Under the pieces are notes generated by a model. The model did not search any database and was not told where the DNA came from. It saw nothing but the letters and a program-made list of their open reading frames with translations. A stretch of DNA of 64,000 nt from the NCBI GenBank assembly GCA_937891465.1, contig CALAHF010000054.1, positions 1-64,000 of the forward strand, in the 5' to 3' direction. The stretch comes from an uncultured Verrucomicrobiales bacterium (GTDB lineage: Bacteria > Verrucomicrobiota > Verrucomicrobiia > Verrucomicrobiales > DEV007). Shown one piece after another: positions 45,101-53,874 of this stretch. The position numbers were made by a program, and so were the translations under genes. The stretch's first letter is position 1; each line of letters begins with the position of its first letter.

Positions 45101-45174
45101 AGTTTGATGATTTTCAGGATTTGTTTTTCGGCGACGTTTTGGCAGCGGTTGATCCGGCGTCATTAATCCGATAG
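42163..45174 (+). CDS. AddB-like PD-(D/E)XK nuclease family protein
   Basis: The 1003-residue protein resembles the AddB half of the AddAB helicase-nuclease. It has an inactive-helicase-like N-terminal half, the LILTGMNDGKVPEAIIGHAW motif (a superfamily I helicase-like element), and a C-terminal PD-(D/E)XK nuclease. In the nuclease, TGSIDRVERH holds Asp841 and IRIVDFKTF holds Asp855 and Lys857. The four-Cys iron-sulfur cluster of AddB cannot be seen near the end; only one Cys in TCPFRFYL is nearby. No AddA-type helicase gene is adjacent, so its partner, if any, is elsewhere. Likely role: DNA end processing. Confidence 0.8.
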   Translation: MPSRSSQSKSGGTDPNQVEFDLFSTSHQRTFLNWDKQLLETAVDHFTADWTPGTPLDLSSHLVVVPTSHSGRRFREALAIRASEVVPTAVIPPQVVAPEFFISPDRVSGTRFDKPVAARAETLMLWTALILELPLNDYRNLFPVDPVDRTLSWALKTAGDLLRVRSLLGENGLDFGDAARVLGSGEMEPERWEELAELEREVVKMTRHSGFFDAAEARRVAAAEGRIPAEIKKITVIATPDPLPLAVNALARLSQKIPVEVLIYAPESELSSQFDDWGRPAPHEKWLRHHLNIPSPVQTIFSERSPAGQAERATNLATRHRSPDKMVAVGVPDPEIVAPLEKALADHEIGGFDPGGKSLTTHSLYFLIGIMSKLVRGRGFDSFMALLRCPEVNATLQNHLNQEAEEDEGIGLAAVLSSFDELANDHLPESIDDALDALRRKSRRNRAELSEAILWIENLLSRFKKEAFSVVLTDFLGDIFGRRKFQSNKPEDAVFSAIADQINDVLDAFDSPAMKAFSKKLDAGAHFDLLLELLKNQSFQPERAAGDIDLQGWLELLWEDAPHLILTGMNDGKVPEAIIGHAWLPDSARRALGLRHNDARYARDVYMLAAFLESRRSSGGRVDFIFGRVGEGNDPLRPSRLLFQCPDEELPARIAKFFEGHDDDESDAGPVPWELSWRLKPPSPTDELKIFTRLSVTSFRDFLTCPFRFYLRHGLRMKPVEIQKTEMESWEFGTVCHEVLEAFAVDKTMSKSTDVSAIREFFHETIDRLLVQKFGPTWTVPVLIQRRGMGQRLDWWAEIEAEQRAEGWEIIESEMEISPREDDSDEPVFEIAGLKITGSIDRVERHPEHGIRIVDFKTFAGYDASSKGLKSVEDYHLTKLRRDEGPEDFPDWMIASSSKGDERRWSNLQLPLYKLAAAKKYPDQDVTVAYGTIGKAKSEVTLHSWPELEAGILRSAHDCANGVIKSVLAREFWPPAEKVQFDDFQDLFFGDVLAAVDPASLIR

Positions 45175-45257
45175 AACCTATTTATAGGGCGTAATTGCGT
45201 AACAGAAAATTCACTCTCAGAACTAAGAAATTCTGAGTTCGTTCGTCTGGGTTGTAG

Positions 45258-45665
45258 ATGAACACGCAACACCGGCAAGCGCTACGATCCGAATACCTTT
45301 ACAATCGGCTTTCGCTAGATTTGCCACATCTCTCGTTGGCAATTCTAGCGATCGACGCTGCAGAAGTTCGGGCGCAGATAGTTCGTGAGATCGAAGATCA
45401 AATTGTCGCTGATGGCGGCGAAATCCCGACGTCGCCGCCTGAATACAAGTTTAGCCGCGAGGTTTTGACCGGAGCAAAAGCGCTTCCAAACATTCCTATC
45501 GAGAAACACATCGAAGATTGTGGTTTGGCTGATGCGGCACTTGCGAAAGCGCTCGCCCGCTTCGATTCACTGAAGCGTTTTGTCCCGGGAATACGTGATA
45601 CTCACCGGACATTGTGGGATTTCTACAAGGAAAAATCCGGTCCGATTCCGAATCCGAAAGCTTGA
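45258..45665 (+). CDS. unknown 135-residue soluble protein
   Basis: The product is 135 residues, rich in charged helices (EVRAQIVREIEDQIVADGG) with no signal peptide or membrane segment. The C-terminal half (from about residue 65) has an IEKHIEDCGLADAALAKALARFDSL helical stretch. It is 83 nt after the nuclease gene on the same strand and its end is 5 nt from the convergent oxidoreductase stop. I do not recognise a family. Confidence 0.55.
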   Translation: MNTQHRQALRSEYLYNRLSLDLPHLSLAILAIDAAEVRAQIVREIEDQIVADGGEIPTSPPEYKFSREVLTGAKALPNIPIEKHIEDCGLADAALAKALARFDSLKRFVPGIRDTHRTLWDFYKEKSGPIPNPKA

Positions 45666-45669
45666 TTCT

Positions 45670-46803
45670 TTACAGATTGACTCGAGCGCCGGATTCGGCT
45701 GATTCCAGCGCAGCTTCAAGAACACGGGTGATTTTTGCTCCATCTGAGAAGTCGGGGAATAGGCTCGTTCCGTCTGCCACCGCATCGATAAAATCGACCA
45801 CTGCGTGAACAAAAGTATGCTCGTAACCGATAATGTGTCCCGGCGGCCACCAGTTCTTTACGTAGTCGTGGCACCGCTCAGTCGCGAGAATATCCCGCCA
45901 ACCGACCGCTTTCTCAGGGTCATCCTGATTGAAATACTTCAGCCGGTTCATGTCTTCCATGTCCCAGGAAAGTGATCCTTTGCTCCCGTAAATCTCAAAA
46001 GTGTGGCGATTCCTCCGACCGGTCGCATAACGAGTCGTCTCAATGGAAGCAAGCGCCCCGTTTTTGAATTCACCCATCATCAACGCGGCGCATTCCACTT
46101 CCACATCGGCAATTTGTTCGGGGCTTTCAGCAAGTGGCCGTTGGGTCACAAAATTCTTGGACTGACAGGTCAGATTTTTAAAGTCTGATCCGACGATGAA
46201 GTGAGCCAGGTCAATCGCATGTGAACCGAGATCCCACAACGGGCCCGCCGCAGCGAGTTTACGTTTCAGCTTCCAGTCGATTGGGTGATCTTTGTTAACC
46301 AACCAGCTTTGCTGATAAGCTCCCCGCCAGTGATAAATTTCACCGAGGGCACCTTCATCGATCATTTGTTTTGCCAGAAAAACCGCAGGGCAACGGCGAT
46401 AATTGTGGTTCACGTAGTGAACTACGCCGGCTTTTTTGGCCGCAGCGAGCATCGCTTCGGATTCTTCGAGTGTATTCGCGAACGGCTTTTCGCAGAAGAT
46501 ATGTTTCCCCGCTTCGGCCGCAGCAATGGTGACTTCGGCGTGCATGAAGGTGGGCAGCGCGATGTCGATCACGTCGATGTCATCGCGGGCGATTACCTTT
46601 TTCCAATCCGTCTCGATTTCTTCCCACCCCCAACGATCAGCAAATGCCTGCAGATCGGCTTCGTCCCGACCACAGGCTACTTTCAGAACCGGTTTCAGTT
46701 TGGGATCAAAAAAATGGGTCGATTGCAGCCATGCATTCGAGTGAGCCCGGCCCATGAAACGGTGGCCGAGCAACGCAATGTTGAGAGTGTCTTGAGACAT
46801 CAA
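45670..46803 (-). CDS. Gfo/Idh/MocA family oxidoreductase
   Basis: The 377-residue protein has the family's N-terminal Rossmann fold (LNIALLGHRFMGRAHSNAW), the HIFCEKPFANTLEESEAM loop with the catalytic-region Lys, and a C-terminal domain with DLGSHAIDLAHFIVG (family His). It probably oxidises a sugar or polyol with NAD(P). It is last in a three-gene run with the propeller gene (9 nt upstream) and a second Gfo/Idh/MocA gene further up, so sugar oxidation is a sensible joint role. Confidence 0.9.
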   Translation of the reverse strand: MMSQDTLNIALLGHRFMGRAHSNAWLQSTHFFDPKLKPVLKVACGRDEADLQAFADRWGWEEIETDWKKVIARDDIDVIDIALPTFMHAEVTIAAAEAGKHIFCEKPFANTLEESEAMLAAAKKAGVVHYVNHNYRRCPAVFLAKQMIDEGALGEIYHWRGAYQQSWLVNKDHPIDWKLKRKLAAAGPLWDLGSHAIDLAHFIVGSDFKNLTCQSKNFVTQRPLAESPEQIADVEVECAALMMGEFKNGALASIETTRYATGRRNRHTFEIYGSKGSLSWDMEDMNRLKYFNQDDPEKAVGWRDILATERCHDYVKNWWPPGHIIGYEHTFVHAVVDFIDAVADGTSLFPDFSDGAKITRVLEAALESAESGARVNL

Positions 46804-46812
46804 TGGGAAAGG

Positions 46813-48138
46813 TTATTCACCAATGCAATAGAGCGTGTTGTCGGTCCGAATGAACAAATTGCCATTCGCCGGGACAACGGACGCACGGATGTTCGTGCTT
46901 TGATCACTCGCCATAGTCGTCGAATTGAGAAGCTTGAACTCAGGACCAGCCTTGATCACAAAGACTTCACCGAGATGGCTCATTAGATAGATTTTTCCAT
47001 CAACGGCGGTTGGGGAGGACTCGATTTTCTGCTTTGCCGCGAGACGCTCCGTGTAGAGCACTTTTCCAGTTACCGGCTCAACGCAGGAGATAAACTTCTG
47101 GCGGCCGTTCACGATGTAGAAATGGCCGTCGTAAAAAAGTGGAGTCGGCACGTCAGACGAGATCTGCTTTTCTTCATTCACCCAGGCGAGGGCCGTGTCA
47201 TTCAAATCGCCAACACCGCCCGCGTTGATCGCGTAGACTGGCTGTCCTTTCGGCGCGCACGCGAGAAGAATGCCTTCGCCGTAAACTGGAGACGGCACAA
47301 GACGCCAGTATTTTTCTAGGTCAGGATTCCACGTTCCCCAACGCCAGAGTTCTTGACCGCTCTTCGGATCGTGACCAGTCATGACATCTCCTCCAACAAC
47401 CGTGATTTCTTCGCGCCCGTCGTGAGTCACGGGAATTGGAGAGGTAAATGCTTCGCGGGACTCAACGACCGCATTGGAATCGCGCTCGACTTTGAAAATC
47501 TCTTTACCGTCAGCAGGATTCAACGCCAGGAGGTAGGACTCGTTTTTCTTATCCGTAAAACCACGTCCATCGACGGCGGTATCGCGCTGAAGGACCTGAA
47601 GGTAGAGCATTCCCTTGTGCAAAAGGGGAGACGTCGAGAACGTCCAGCCGAACGCAAACTGGCCGTAGTCTTTTTGAATATCTCGTTTCCAAATTTCTTT
47701 TCCGTCGAAATCGAAAGCCGTAAGTTCTCCGTTTCCGGTGAAGAAAATGACTACTTTTCCGTCGGTTGTCGGAGACGGGCCTGAGTAAGTGCTTTTGGGA
47801 TCTTTGCTGACGCCTTCGCCGAATTTTTTCGACCAGACGACTTCACCCGATTTTGCGTCGACTCGCATTGCGATGATGCCGTTTTCCTTTTCATCTGCTG
47901 ATGTCAGGAAAATTGCGTCGCCTGAAACGATTGGAGTGGAAGCTCCTACGCCGGGAAGTTCAGCTTTCCACTTCACGTTTTTTGTCCGCGAAAAGCTGGA
48001 AGGAAATTTGCCTTCTTCTGAAGAAGCTCCGTTGTGATTTGGCCCACGCCAGTTCGCCCAGTCGTCGGCGTGGAGAATCGGTGAACCCAGCAGCGAAAGT
48101 GTCGCCAGCGAGGAAAGGAAGAAGTGAGAAGTTTTCAT
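46813..48138 (-). CDS. secreted PQQ-type beta-propeller protein
   Basis: The 441-residue protein has a signal peptide (MKTSHFFLSSLATLSLLGSPI, then LHADDWANWRGPNHNG) and repeats of the eight-bladed PQQ-dehydrogenase-like propeller, such as GKVVIFFTGNGELTAFDFDG. The WRGPNHNG start is typical of Verrucomicrobial and Planctomycete outer-membrane PQQ-like proteins. Heme or PQQ ligands are not obvious, so it may bind a protein or sugar without an enzymatic role. It lies 9 nt upstream of the Gfo/Idh/MocA gene on the same strand. Confidence 0.8.
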   Translation of the reverse strand: MKTSHFFLSSLATLSLLGSPILHADDWANWRGPNHNGASSEEGKFPSSFSRTKNVKWKAELPGVGASTPIVSGDAIFLTSADEKENGIIAMRVDAKSGEVVWSKKFGEGVSKDPKSTYSGPSPTTDGKVVIFFTGNGELTAFDFDGKEIWKRDIQKDYGQFAFGWTFSTSPLLHKGMLYLQVLQRDTAVDGRGFTDKKNESYLLALNPADGKEIFKVERDSNAVVESREAFTSPIPVTHDGREEITVVGGDVMTGHDPKSGQELWRWGTWNPDLEKYWRLVPSPVYGEGILLACAPKGQPVYAINAGGVGDLNDTALAWVNEEKQISSDVPTPLFYDGHFYIVNGRQKFISCVEPVTGKVLYTERLAAKQKIESSPTAVDGKIYLMSHLGEVFVIKAGPEFKLLNSTTMASDQSTNIRASVVPANGNLFIRTDNTLYCIGE

Positions 48139-48235
48139 GAAATGTGGATATCGAAATCGGTGAAGGGAATTTTCGCGGCTGGGCCGGAAGTGTCAAGCAT
48201 TCCGAAGGGCGTGATTGGACGGAGTTCCGCTCTTC

Positions 48236-48277
48236 GATCGAACCCTGTTGATTCATCGAATCAACCCTATTAGATCG
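48236..48277. repeat. dispersed 20-bp repeat, locus R11 (direct pair)
   Basis: Forward units 48236-48255 (GATCGAACCCTGTTGATTCA) and 48258-48277 (GAATCAACCCTATTAGATCG) are separated by TC, between two same-strand genes. Confidence 0.85.
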
Positions 48278-48289
48278 TAAAAAAGTTGA

Positions 48290-49366
48290 TTAAAGCTCCA
48301 CCATTTTCCCCGTGCGAAAGGCTTCATCAGCCGCCAGGACAATGCGCAGGCTATTGACCGCATCAAACATGTGATCGCTCAAATCCACGTCGTTCACGAT
48401 GGCATCGAGAAACACTTCCTGCTCCAGCGCACACAATCCGTCGTGGTCGGGCTCGTCTTCGCAGCTGATAATCTCATCGGGCTTGGTGAATTTGTTGTCG
48501 GCACCGAGTTCCGAGTGATGAAGCTTCAGGCTTTCCGTTTTGGTGTGGCTTTCGACATCATCGCTGTCCTTGCCGGATTCATCGACGCCACCGATTGAAA
48601 CACAACCTTTCGGGCCAACGACGTCTTTTACGAAAAACGCAACTTCGCTCATCATCGGGCCCCAACCGGCTTCATACCAACCGACGGAACCGTCTTCGAA
48701 TGTGACCTGAAGCTGGCCGTAGTTGTACATGCCTTCGTTCAACTCCTCGCTGAGTCTTGCCCCGATTGCGCTGACACGGATCGGTTTAGAGCGCGTCATC
48801 TGGCACATCACATCGACATAGTGCACCCCGCAATCGACGATCGGAGACATCGAATTCATCAGGGCCCGGTGGGTATCCCACATGTCACCGGAGCTTTGCT
48901 GATTCAAATTCATCCGCATGACCAACGGCTTGCCGAGCGTCTGAGCGACTTCGATGAATTTCACCCAACTTGGATGAACTCGCAAAATGTAGCCGACCAC
49001 CAACTTTCGATTTTCTGCTTTGGCTGCCTCGACAATTTCCTGGGCTTCTTCAACCGTGTTTGAAATCGGCTTTTCGAGAAAGACGTGACATCCAGCTGCG
49101 AACGCCTTTTTTGTGTAATCCGCATGCGTGTCGGGATAGGTGTTGATGGAAACGGCATCCGGCTTTGTTGCAGCGAGCGCTTCCTCGTAATTGGAAAACT
49201 GAGGATAATCAGTTTCTAAAATTTCGAGCAATTCCTGACGTGATTTCTCGCCACGGGAAACGACACCGACGATTTCGAATCCGTCCATCGCGTGATACGC
49301 TTTGGCGTGGGATTTACCCATGTGACCGCATCCGACGACGAGAATCTTGACTGGAGATTGAGACAT
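48290..49366 (-). CDS. Gfo/Idh/MocA family oxidoreductase
   Basis: The 358-residue protein has a Rossmann start (VKILVVGCGHMGKSHAKAY), HVFLEKPISNTVEEAQEIV with the conserved Lys, and VDCGVHYVDVMCQMT in place of the usual His-containing helix. It belongs to the same superfamily as the gene at 45670 and the one at 6130, but the three differ clearly. Substrate is unknown. It is divergent from the dehydrogenase/heme protein gene, 132 nt away. R11 lies between it and the propeller gene. Confidence 0.88.
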   Translation of the reverse strand: MSQSPVKILVVGCGHMGKSHAKAYHAMDGFEIVGVVSRGEKSRQELLEILETDYPQFSNYEEALAATKPDAVSINTYPDTHADYTKKAFAAGCHVFLEKPISNTVEEAQEIVEAAKAENRKLVVGYILRVHPSWVKFIEVAQTLGKPLVMRMNLNQQSSGDMWDTHRALMNSMSPIVDCGVHYVDVMCQMTRSKPIRVSAIGARLSEELNEGMYNYGQLQVTFEDGSVGWYEAGWGPMMSEVAFFVKDVVGPKGCVSIGGVDESGKDSDDVESHTKTESLKLHHSELGADNKFTKPDEIISCEDEPDHDGLCALEQEVFLDAIVNDVDLSDHMFDAVNSLRIVLAADEAFRTGKMVEL

Positions 49367-49498
49367 GCGTGAAGTTTCGGCATGTGTGCCCGTGAGGCAA
49401 CGAATTTTCGTTTAGATTTGCGTCATGTATATGCGCGACGAGCCAGAATAAAAGCGGGATTGTCTTTTCCGCCGATATTTCATAAAACGAGATTCGAA

Positions 49499-52366
49499 AT
49501 GCGAAGCGTCTTCCAATTAATTTTTGAGAATCCCATTTATGCTGCCGTGACACTTGTTTTGTGGGGTGCCATTTCAGGAGATGCAGCGGACACCGACCGA
49601 CTGGTTCGCGAAACCGAACCGCTTTCCCCCCAACAAGAACAGAATGCGTTGCATGCTCCCGACGGTTTTGAAATTCAACTGTTCGCGTCTGAACCCATGA
49701 TCAATAAGCCGATTAATCTGGCTTTCGACGACCGGGGGCGGCTGTGGGTTTCTTCGACGGTTGAATACCCTTATGCGGCAAAACAAGTTCGCTGGTCTGA
49801 TAAATTTGGATCGCGAGTCGCCGATAGCCGCGACGCGATCAAGATTCTTGAAGATACCGATGGCGATGGCCGGGCGGATTCAGCGATTGATTTTGCGGAT
49901 GGATTGAACATTCCAACAGGCGTGTTGCCATGGCACAAGCCGGAGCACAAATCCGGCTGCATCGCGTGGAGCATTCCAAATATTTGGTATTTCGCAGACA
50001 CAACAGGCGATGGAAAATGCGACCTTCGCGAAGTGCTTTTTGGGCCGATGGGTTTTGAAAAAGATACCCATGGCATGTGTTCGAATTTTCGGATGGGCCA
50101 TGATGGTTGGGTGTATGCGACCCATGGGTTCAACAACACTAGCCGTGCGAAAGGACGTGATGGTCACGAGATCGAATTGCATTCAGGAAATGTGTTTCGG
50201 TTTAAGACCGATGGTTCGCGGATCGAAATTTTCACACGCGGGCAGGTGAATCCTTTTGGCCTCGCGTTTGATCGACGGGGAAATCTTTACAGCGCAGACT
50301 GTCATTCCGCGCCGATTTATCAGCTGCTGCACGGAGCGACCTACCCGCATTTTTCAAAACCTGAGCCGCCCCTTGGATTTGGTCCCACTATGATTGAACA
50401 CACCCACGGATCGACCGGAATTTGTGGGATCGTTTATCTCGATCAAAATGTTTGGGGGGCTGATTTCAATGATCATATCTTAATCGGAAATCCGGTGAAT
50501 TCGAAGGTGAACCATGATTCGATTCGATTTGTCGGCACGACCCCCATCGCAACCGAGAAATCCGATTTCATCACCAGCGACGATCCTTGGTTTCGGCCGG
50601 TCGATCTCCAAATTGGGCCGGACGGAGCGCTCTACGTTGCTGATTTCTACAATCGAATCATCGGTCATTACGAAGTGCCGCTCGATCATCCGGGGCGGGA
50701 TCGAGAGCGTGGCAGGATTTGGCGGGTGGTGAAAAAGTCCGGAGTGAATGCGCCGGTTTCGCCAATCAAAATCGAGACCGTTAGTGATCCAATTTCTGAT
50801 TTAAAAAGTGATGACCTATTTCGCGTTCGGACGGCGGCGACTGCGATGCAACATGAGCCGATTGTCGAAGCAATTCGTCCTCTGCAAGTCGCATTGAAAG
50901 CCACACCGGCAAGTGATACCCATCTCCGTTACGTTTTGAAATTGGCGCTTCGCCAGCATCTGTTGCTTCCTGATGGTTTGAAAATTGTTGAGCGCCGTGA
51001 TCCCGAAATCGAGAAAATTGCTCTCGACATACCGACTGCTGAAGCGGCTCATTACCTCGCTCATCTTGGCCCGACGAGTGATTCAAACCGGATCACTCAC
51101 ATTGCCCGATACGGTTCGGATGAAATTCGGAGGCTGCTGATTCGAGTGCAGCAAATGCCGACGATGCCTGCGACCGCTTATACGGATTCGCTACGCAATA
51201 TCGTTCGCGGATTCGAAGAAGCCGGAGTTGATCCGTATCATCCTGAACTCGTAAATTGGGCAACAAATCTGGCGCCTACGCTTTTGAAAAATCGTAATTC
51301 GCAGGGAGTGGCCGACTGGAATCAGATTAAAAACGCCGGTTCAGAATCTCCGTGGATTCTACAACAACGGATCTGTGGCGACGGCCAGGAAGTAGATGTC
51401 CTTTCGAGTTTGAGGATAGGAGATTTAAAACCGGAGCAGCGAACGGGAACCATTCGATCCAACGAATTTGTTGCCCCCGATACGCTCAGTTTCTGGATTT
51501 GCGGACATCGCGGGAATCCTGCGAACCCCGCTCACGAGAAAAATTTCGTGCGTCTCATCGATGCAGAAACCAACACCGAAATTCAGCGCGCCTTTCCCCC
51601 GCGTAATGATGTTTGCCAGCTTGTGAAATGGGACTTGAGTGCCCACGTAGGAGCACAAGCGCGACTCGAAATTGTCGACGGCGATGATGGCGGAAGCTTT
51701 GCCTGGCTAGGGATAACGCGGATTGATCCGGCTGTAATTTCAGTGAAGAGCTTCAATAAGTCAGCGAATTATGACAAGGCATTGAGTTTTTTGGCTGACT
51801 ACTTGAAGGTTGTGGCCCCCGCCGATCTACGCGAGCAGTTGAAGCCATTTTTACCCGCGGGACCGGCACCGCCGCCACGTGAGATTTTCGAATCAGATCG
51901 CAAAATACTGGATGAGTTGATCACAGGTCGAATAGCGAATTTTGATTCGAAAAATGCGGATTCTGAAAAAGGAAAAGTCGTATTCAAAACGCACTGCGCT
52001 GCTTGTCATCAAATTGAAGGCGAGGGCGGTTTGATCGGCCCGCAGCTGACGGGTATCGGTTCTCGTGGCGCAGATCGTTTGGCCGAAGACATCCTCGATC
52101 CCAATCGAAATGTGGACGCAAATTTCAGGATCACGACGCTGACGCTGAAAGATGGAACAACGAACGCTGGATTTCTTACAGGTGAACGTGGGGAGATGAT
52201 TCAGCTAATCGACCCCGCCCGGAAAATTCACCGATTTCAGAAATCCGACGTCGAAAAGCGGGAGCAATCATCCATGTCGTTGATGCCCACCGTTTTTGGT
52301 CAAACAATTCCTGAAAAAGACTTTCACGATTTGCTCGGATTTCTTTTGGGAGCAGGGCAAGAATGA
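49499..52366 (+). CDS. PVC-type membrane-bound dehydrogenase/heme protein
   Basis: The 955-residue protein is placed from ATG 49499, with an N-terminal hydrophobic signal (FENPIYAAVTLVLWGAIS). It has the PVC-specific dehydrogenase propeller (DGFEIQLFASEPMINKPINL, KILEDTDGDGRADSAIDFAD), a HEAT-like middle region and a C-terminal cytochrome c with CAACH (Cys833, Cys836, His837) and the GPQLTGIGSRG loop. This domain set is nearly restricted to the PVC phyla and probably oxidises sugars in the periplasm. It is divergent from a Gfo/Idh/MocA gene, which fits that role. The last 4 nt overlap the next gene (ATGA). Confidence 0.9.
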   Translation: MRSVFQLIFENPIYAAVTLVLWGAISGDAADTDRLVRETEPLSPQQEQNALHAPDGFEIQLFASEPMINKPINLAFDDRGRLWVSSTVEYPYAAKQVRWSDKFGSRVADSRDAIKILEDTDGDGRADSAIDFADGLNIPTGVLPWHKPEHKSGCIAWSIPNIWYFADTTGDGKCDLREVLFGPMGFEKDTHGMCSNFRMGHDGWVYATHGFNNTSRAKGRDGHEIELHSGNVFRFKTDGSRIEIFTRGQVNPFGLAFDRRGNLYSADCHSAPIYQLLHGATYPHFSKPEPPLGFGPTMIEHTHGSTGICGIVYLDQNVWGADFNDHILIGNPVNSKVNHDSIRFVGTTPIATEKSDFITSDDPWFRPVDLQIGPDGALYVADFYNRIIGHYEVPLDHPGRDRERGRIWRVVKKSGVNAPVSPIKIETVSDPISDLKSDDLFRVRTAATAMQHEPIVEAIRPLQVALKATPASDTHLRYVLKLALRQHLLLPDGLKIVERRDPEIEKIALDIPTAEAAHYLAHLGPTSDSNRITHIARYGSDEIRRLLIRVQQMPTMPATAYTDSLRNIVRGFEEAGVDPYHPELVNWATNLAPTLLKNRNSQGVADWNQIKNAGSESPWILQQRICGDGQEVDVLSSLRIGDLKPEQRTGTIRSNEFVAPDTLSFWICGHRGNPANPAHEKNFVRLIDAETNTEIQRAFPPRNDVCQLVKWDLSAHVGAQARLEIVDGDDGGSFAWLGITRIDPAVISVKSFNKSANYDKALSFLADYLKVVAPADLREQLKPFLPAGPAPPPREIFESDRKILDELITGRIANFDSKNADSEKGKVVFKTHCAACHQIEGEGGLIGPQLTGIGSRGADRLAEDILDPNRNVDANFRITTLTLKDGTTNAGFLTGERGEMIQLIDPARKIHRFQKSDVEKREQSSMSLMPTVFGQTIPEKDFHDLLGFLLGAGQE

Positions 52367-52831
52367 AACGAATTTTTAAAAACTGGCCGTGGTTTTTGGT
52401 TCTGTTCGGGCTGGCTGCTTCGATTGGCTTGTCGGCGCGGAGTTGGGATACCAGTGGATCTGGTCAATTTTCCGTTACAGAAAGAGGGGCCGTTTTTCAC
52501 TTTTTTTACGAAAGGTTCCTCCCTTCAGGTCAATTTTTCAAAAACCCAACATTGCTATTATTTCGGGGCGAGCAAGCCTCGTGAACCGGGCGATGGTCAT
52601 TCACGGCCATCTTCAGTTCGCTCTCCGGTTCCAGGCTTCCATAAGATCGGGATTAGTGATCGCAGCCGGGAATCGCAGGTAATCCTTGGAAAATTCTCAC
52701 TCAAGCGAGCCAAGGGAAATCGAACGGGGTTTTACCTGACCCTTCCGATTTGGTTCATCCTGTTCGGTGGATCGCTGACGCCGCTGGCGATCTGGTGGTG
52801 GGCAAAAAAAATGGCTGCGAAAGGAGGTTAG
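52363..52831 (+). pseudogene. small membrane protein with a +1 frameshift at a T7 tract
   Basis: The ATG (52363) overlaps the previous stop as ATGA. The first frame encodes a signal/membrane helix (WFLVLFGLAASIGLSARSWD) and SGQFSVTERGAVFHFF. After the run of seven T at 52501-52507 the protein-like sequence is in another frame: TKGSSLQVNFSKTQHCYYFG, then FHKIGISDRSRE, and the final helix LPIWFILFGGSLTPLAIWWW with a KKMAAKGG tail. Removing one T restores a continuous protein with a helix at each end. This is a single-base indel, either a real frameshift, a slippage switch or a sequencing error in a homopolymer. Confidence 0.8.
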
Positions 52832-52843
52832 TTAGCCAAATCA

Positions 52844-53098
52844 TCACCCGCCCTGAACTGGCGGCATCAGAGCGATTTCCTGACCTTCCTTGATTGTAGA
52901 ATTCTTGTCGGCGTATTCACAATCGACCGCGATGAGAAGCTTAGATTCCCAATCGCGAAGCTTTGGGAATTTCTCGTAAAGCGTGGTCAGTAACTCAGTG
53001 ACGGTGGTGCCGTCGCCAGAATCGGGAATTGAAACCTCGATTTCGGAATCGCCGACGATGTCCTGCAGCAGGGAAAAAAACAGCACGCGGACAGTCAT
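52844..53098 (-). CDS. moaD: MoaD/ThiS-type sulfur carrier (molybdopterin synthase small subunit)
   Basis: The 84-residue protein has the ubiquitin-like fold pattern (VRVLFFSLLQDIVGDSEIEV) and ends with ALMPPVQGG, the C-terminal Gly-Gly needed for thiocarboxylation. MoaD donates sulfur to form molybdopterin with MoaE; ThiS is the thiazole equivalent. The PPVQGG end favours MoaD. No MoaE, MoeB or molybdenum enzyme gene is in the window. It is 5 nt behind the hpt gene, so they form an operon. Confidence 0.8.
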   Translation of the reverse strand: MTVRVLFFSLLQDIVGDSEIEVSIPDSGDGTTVTELLTTLYEKFPKLRDWESKLLIAVDCEYADKNSTIKEGQEIALMPPVQGG

Positions 53099-53103
53099 CG
53101 TTT

Positions 53104-53688
53104 TCAGGCTTCGTGGGTGTAAAATTCGGGTTTCAACACACCTATTTCGGGCAGGTTCCGATACTCGCCATTGTAGTCGAGACCATAGCCGACGACGAAT
53201 TCGTTCTCGACTTCGAATCCATAAAAGTCGGCTTCAATTTTCTCGGCGCGGTCGACTTTTTTTGAAAGCAGCACGCAACTTTTCACCGAAAGCGGGTTGC
53301 ATTCGTCGCGAAATCGATTGGTGATCGCGTGCAACGTGTGGCCGGTGTCGAGAATGTCGTCGAGGACGATAACGTGGCGGTCTTTCAAATCCGGCAGTCG
53401 ATTTTCGTTAAACGTGATCGTTCCGCTGCTCTCGGTGCCGCCGTGATAACTCGAGACGGAGATCGAATCGACCTTCATCGGGAGATGAATTTCGCGGATG
53501 AGATCGGCCATGAAAAGCATGCCACCCTGCAAAATCGTGACGATGGTCAGCTGCCGCCGGTCTTCGTATTCGGCGGTGATTTGAGCTCCCATTTCGACGA
53601 GGCGGGCTTTGATTTCCGCTTCAGTAAAAAGAAGGCGCTCAAGGTGATCGTAGAGCGGGCGGGTTGCGTCGTTGCGAGGTGCGTCCAT
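53104..53688 (-). CDS. hpt: hypoxanthine phosphoribosyltransferase
   Basis: The 194-residue enzyme has the type-I PRPP motif HVIVLDDILDTGHTL (Asp110-Asp111), an early IVTILQGGMLFMADL loop and the flexible-loop segment ISVSSYHGGTESSG. It makes IMP or GMP from hypoxanthine or guanine in purine salvage. The ATG at 53688 gives a standard length. R12 lies just upstream and the gene is followed after 5 nt by moaD. Confidence 0.9.
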   Translation of the reverse strand: MDAPRNDATRPLYDHLERLLFTEAEIKARLVEMGAQITAEYEDRRQLTIVTILQGGMLFMADLIREIHLPMKVDSISVSSYHGGTESSGTITFNENRLPDLKDRHVIVLDDILDTGHTLHAITNRFRDECNPLSVKSCVLLSKKVDRAEKIEADFYGFEVENEFVVGYGLDYNGEYRNLPEIGVLKPEFYTHEA

Positions 53689-53765
53689 GGTAGTGTTGGA
53701 AATTTGATAGCCGCAAAAAAGCTCAAAAGGCGCAAAAATTTGGATTCTTGGTTTTTGGTTTTTTT

Positions 53766-53862
53766 CGAACCAATAGGGTATGTTCGTCGAACATACCCTG
53801 TTGCTTCGTTTTGGTGTTTCGAACTGATAGGGTTGGTTCGATGAACATACCCTATTGGTTCG
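53766..53862. repeat. dispersed 20-bp repeat, locus R12 (two inverted pairs)
   Basis: Units at 53766-53785 (reverse) and 53789-53808 (forward, GAACATACCCTGTTGCTTCG) are separated by GTC. Units at 53820-53839 (reverse) and 53843-53862 (forward, GAACATACCCTATTGGTTCG) are separated by GAT. These are the best-preserved inverted pairs and match each other closely. Confidence 0.95.
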
Positions 53863-53874
53863 TGTGAGTGAAAA

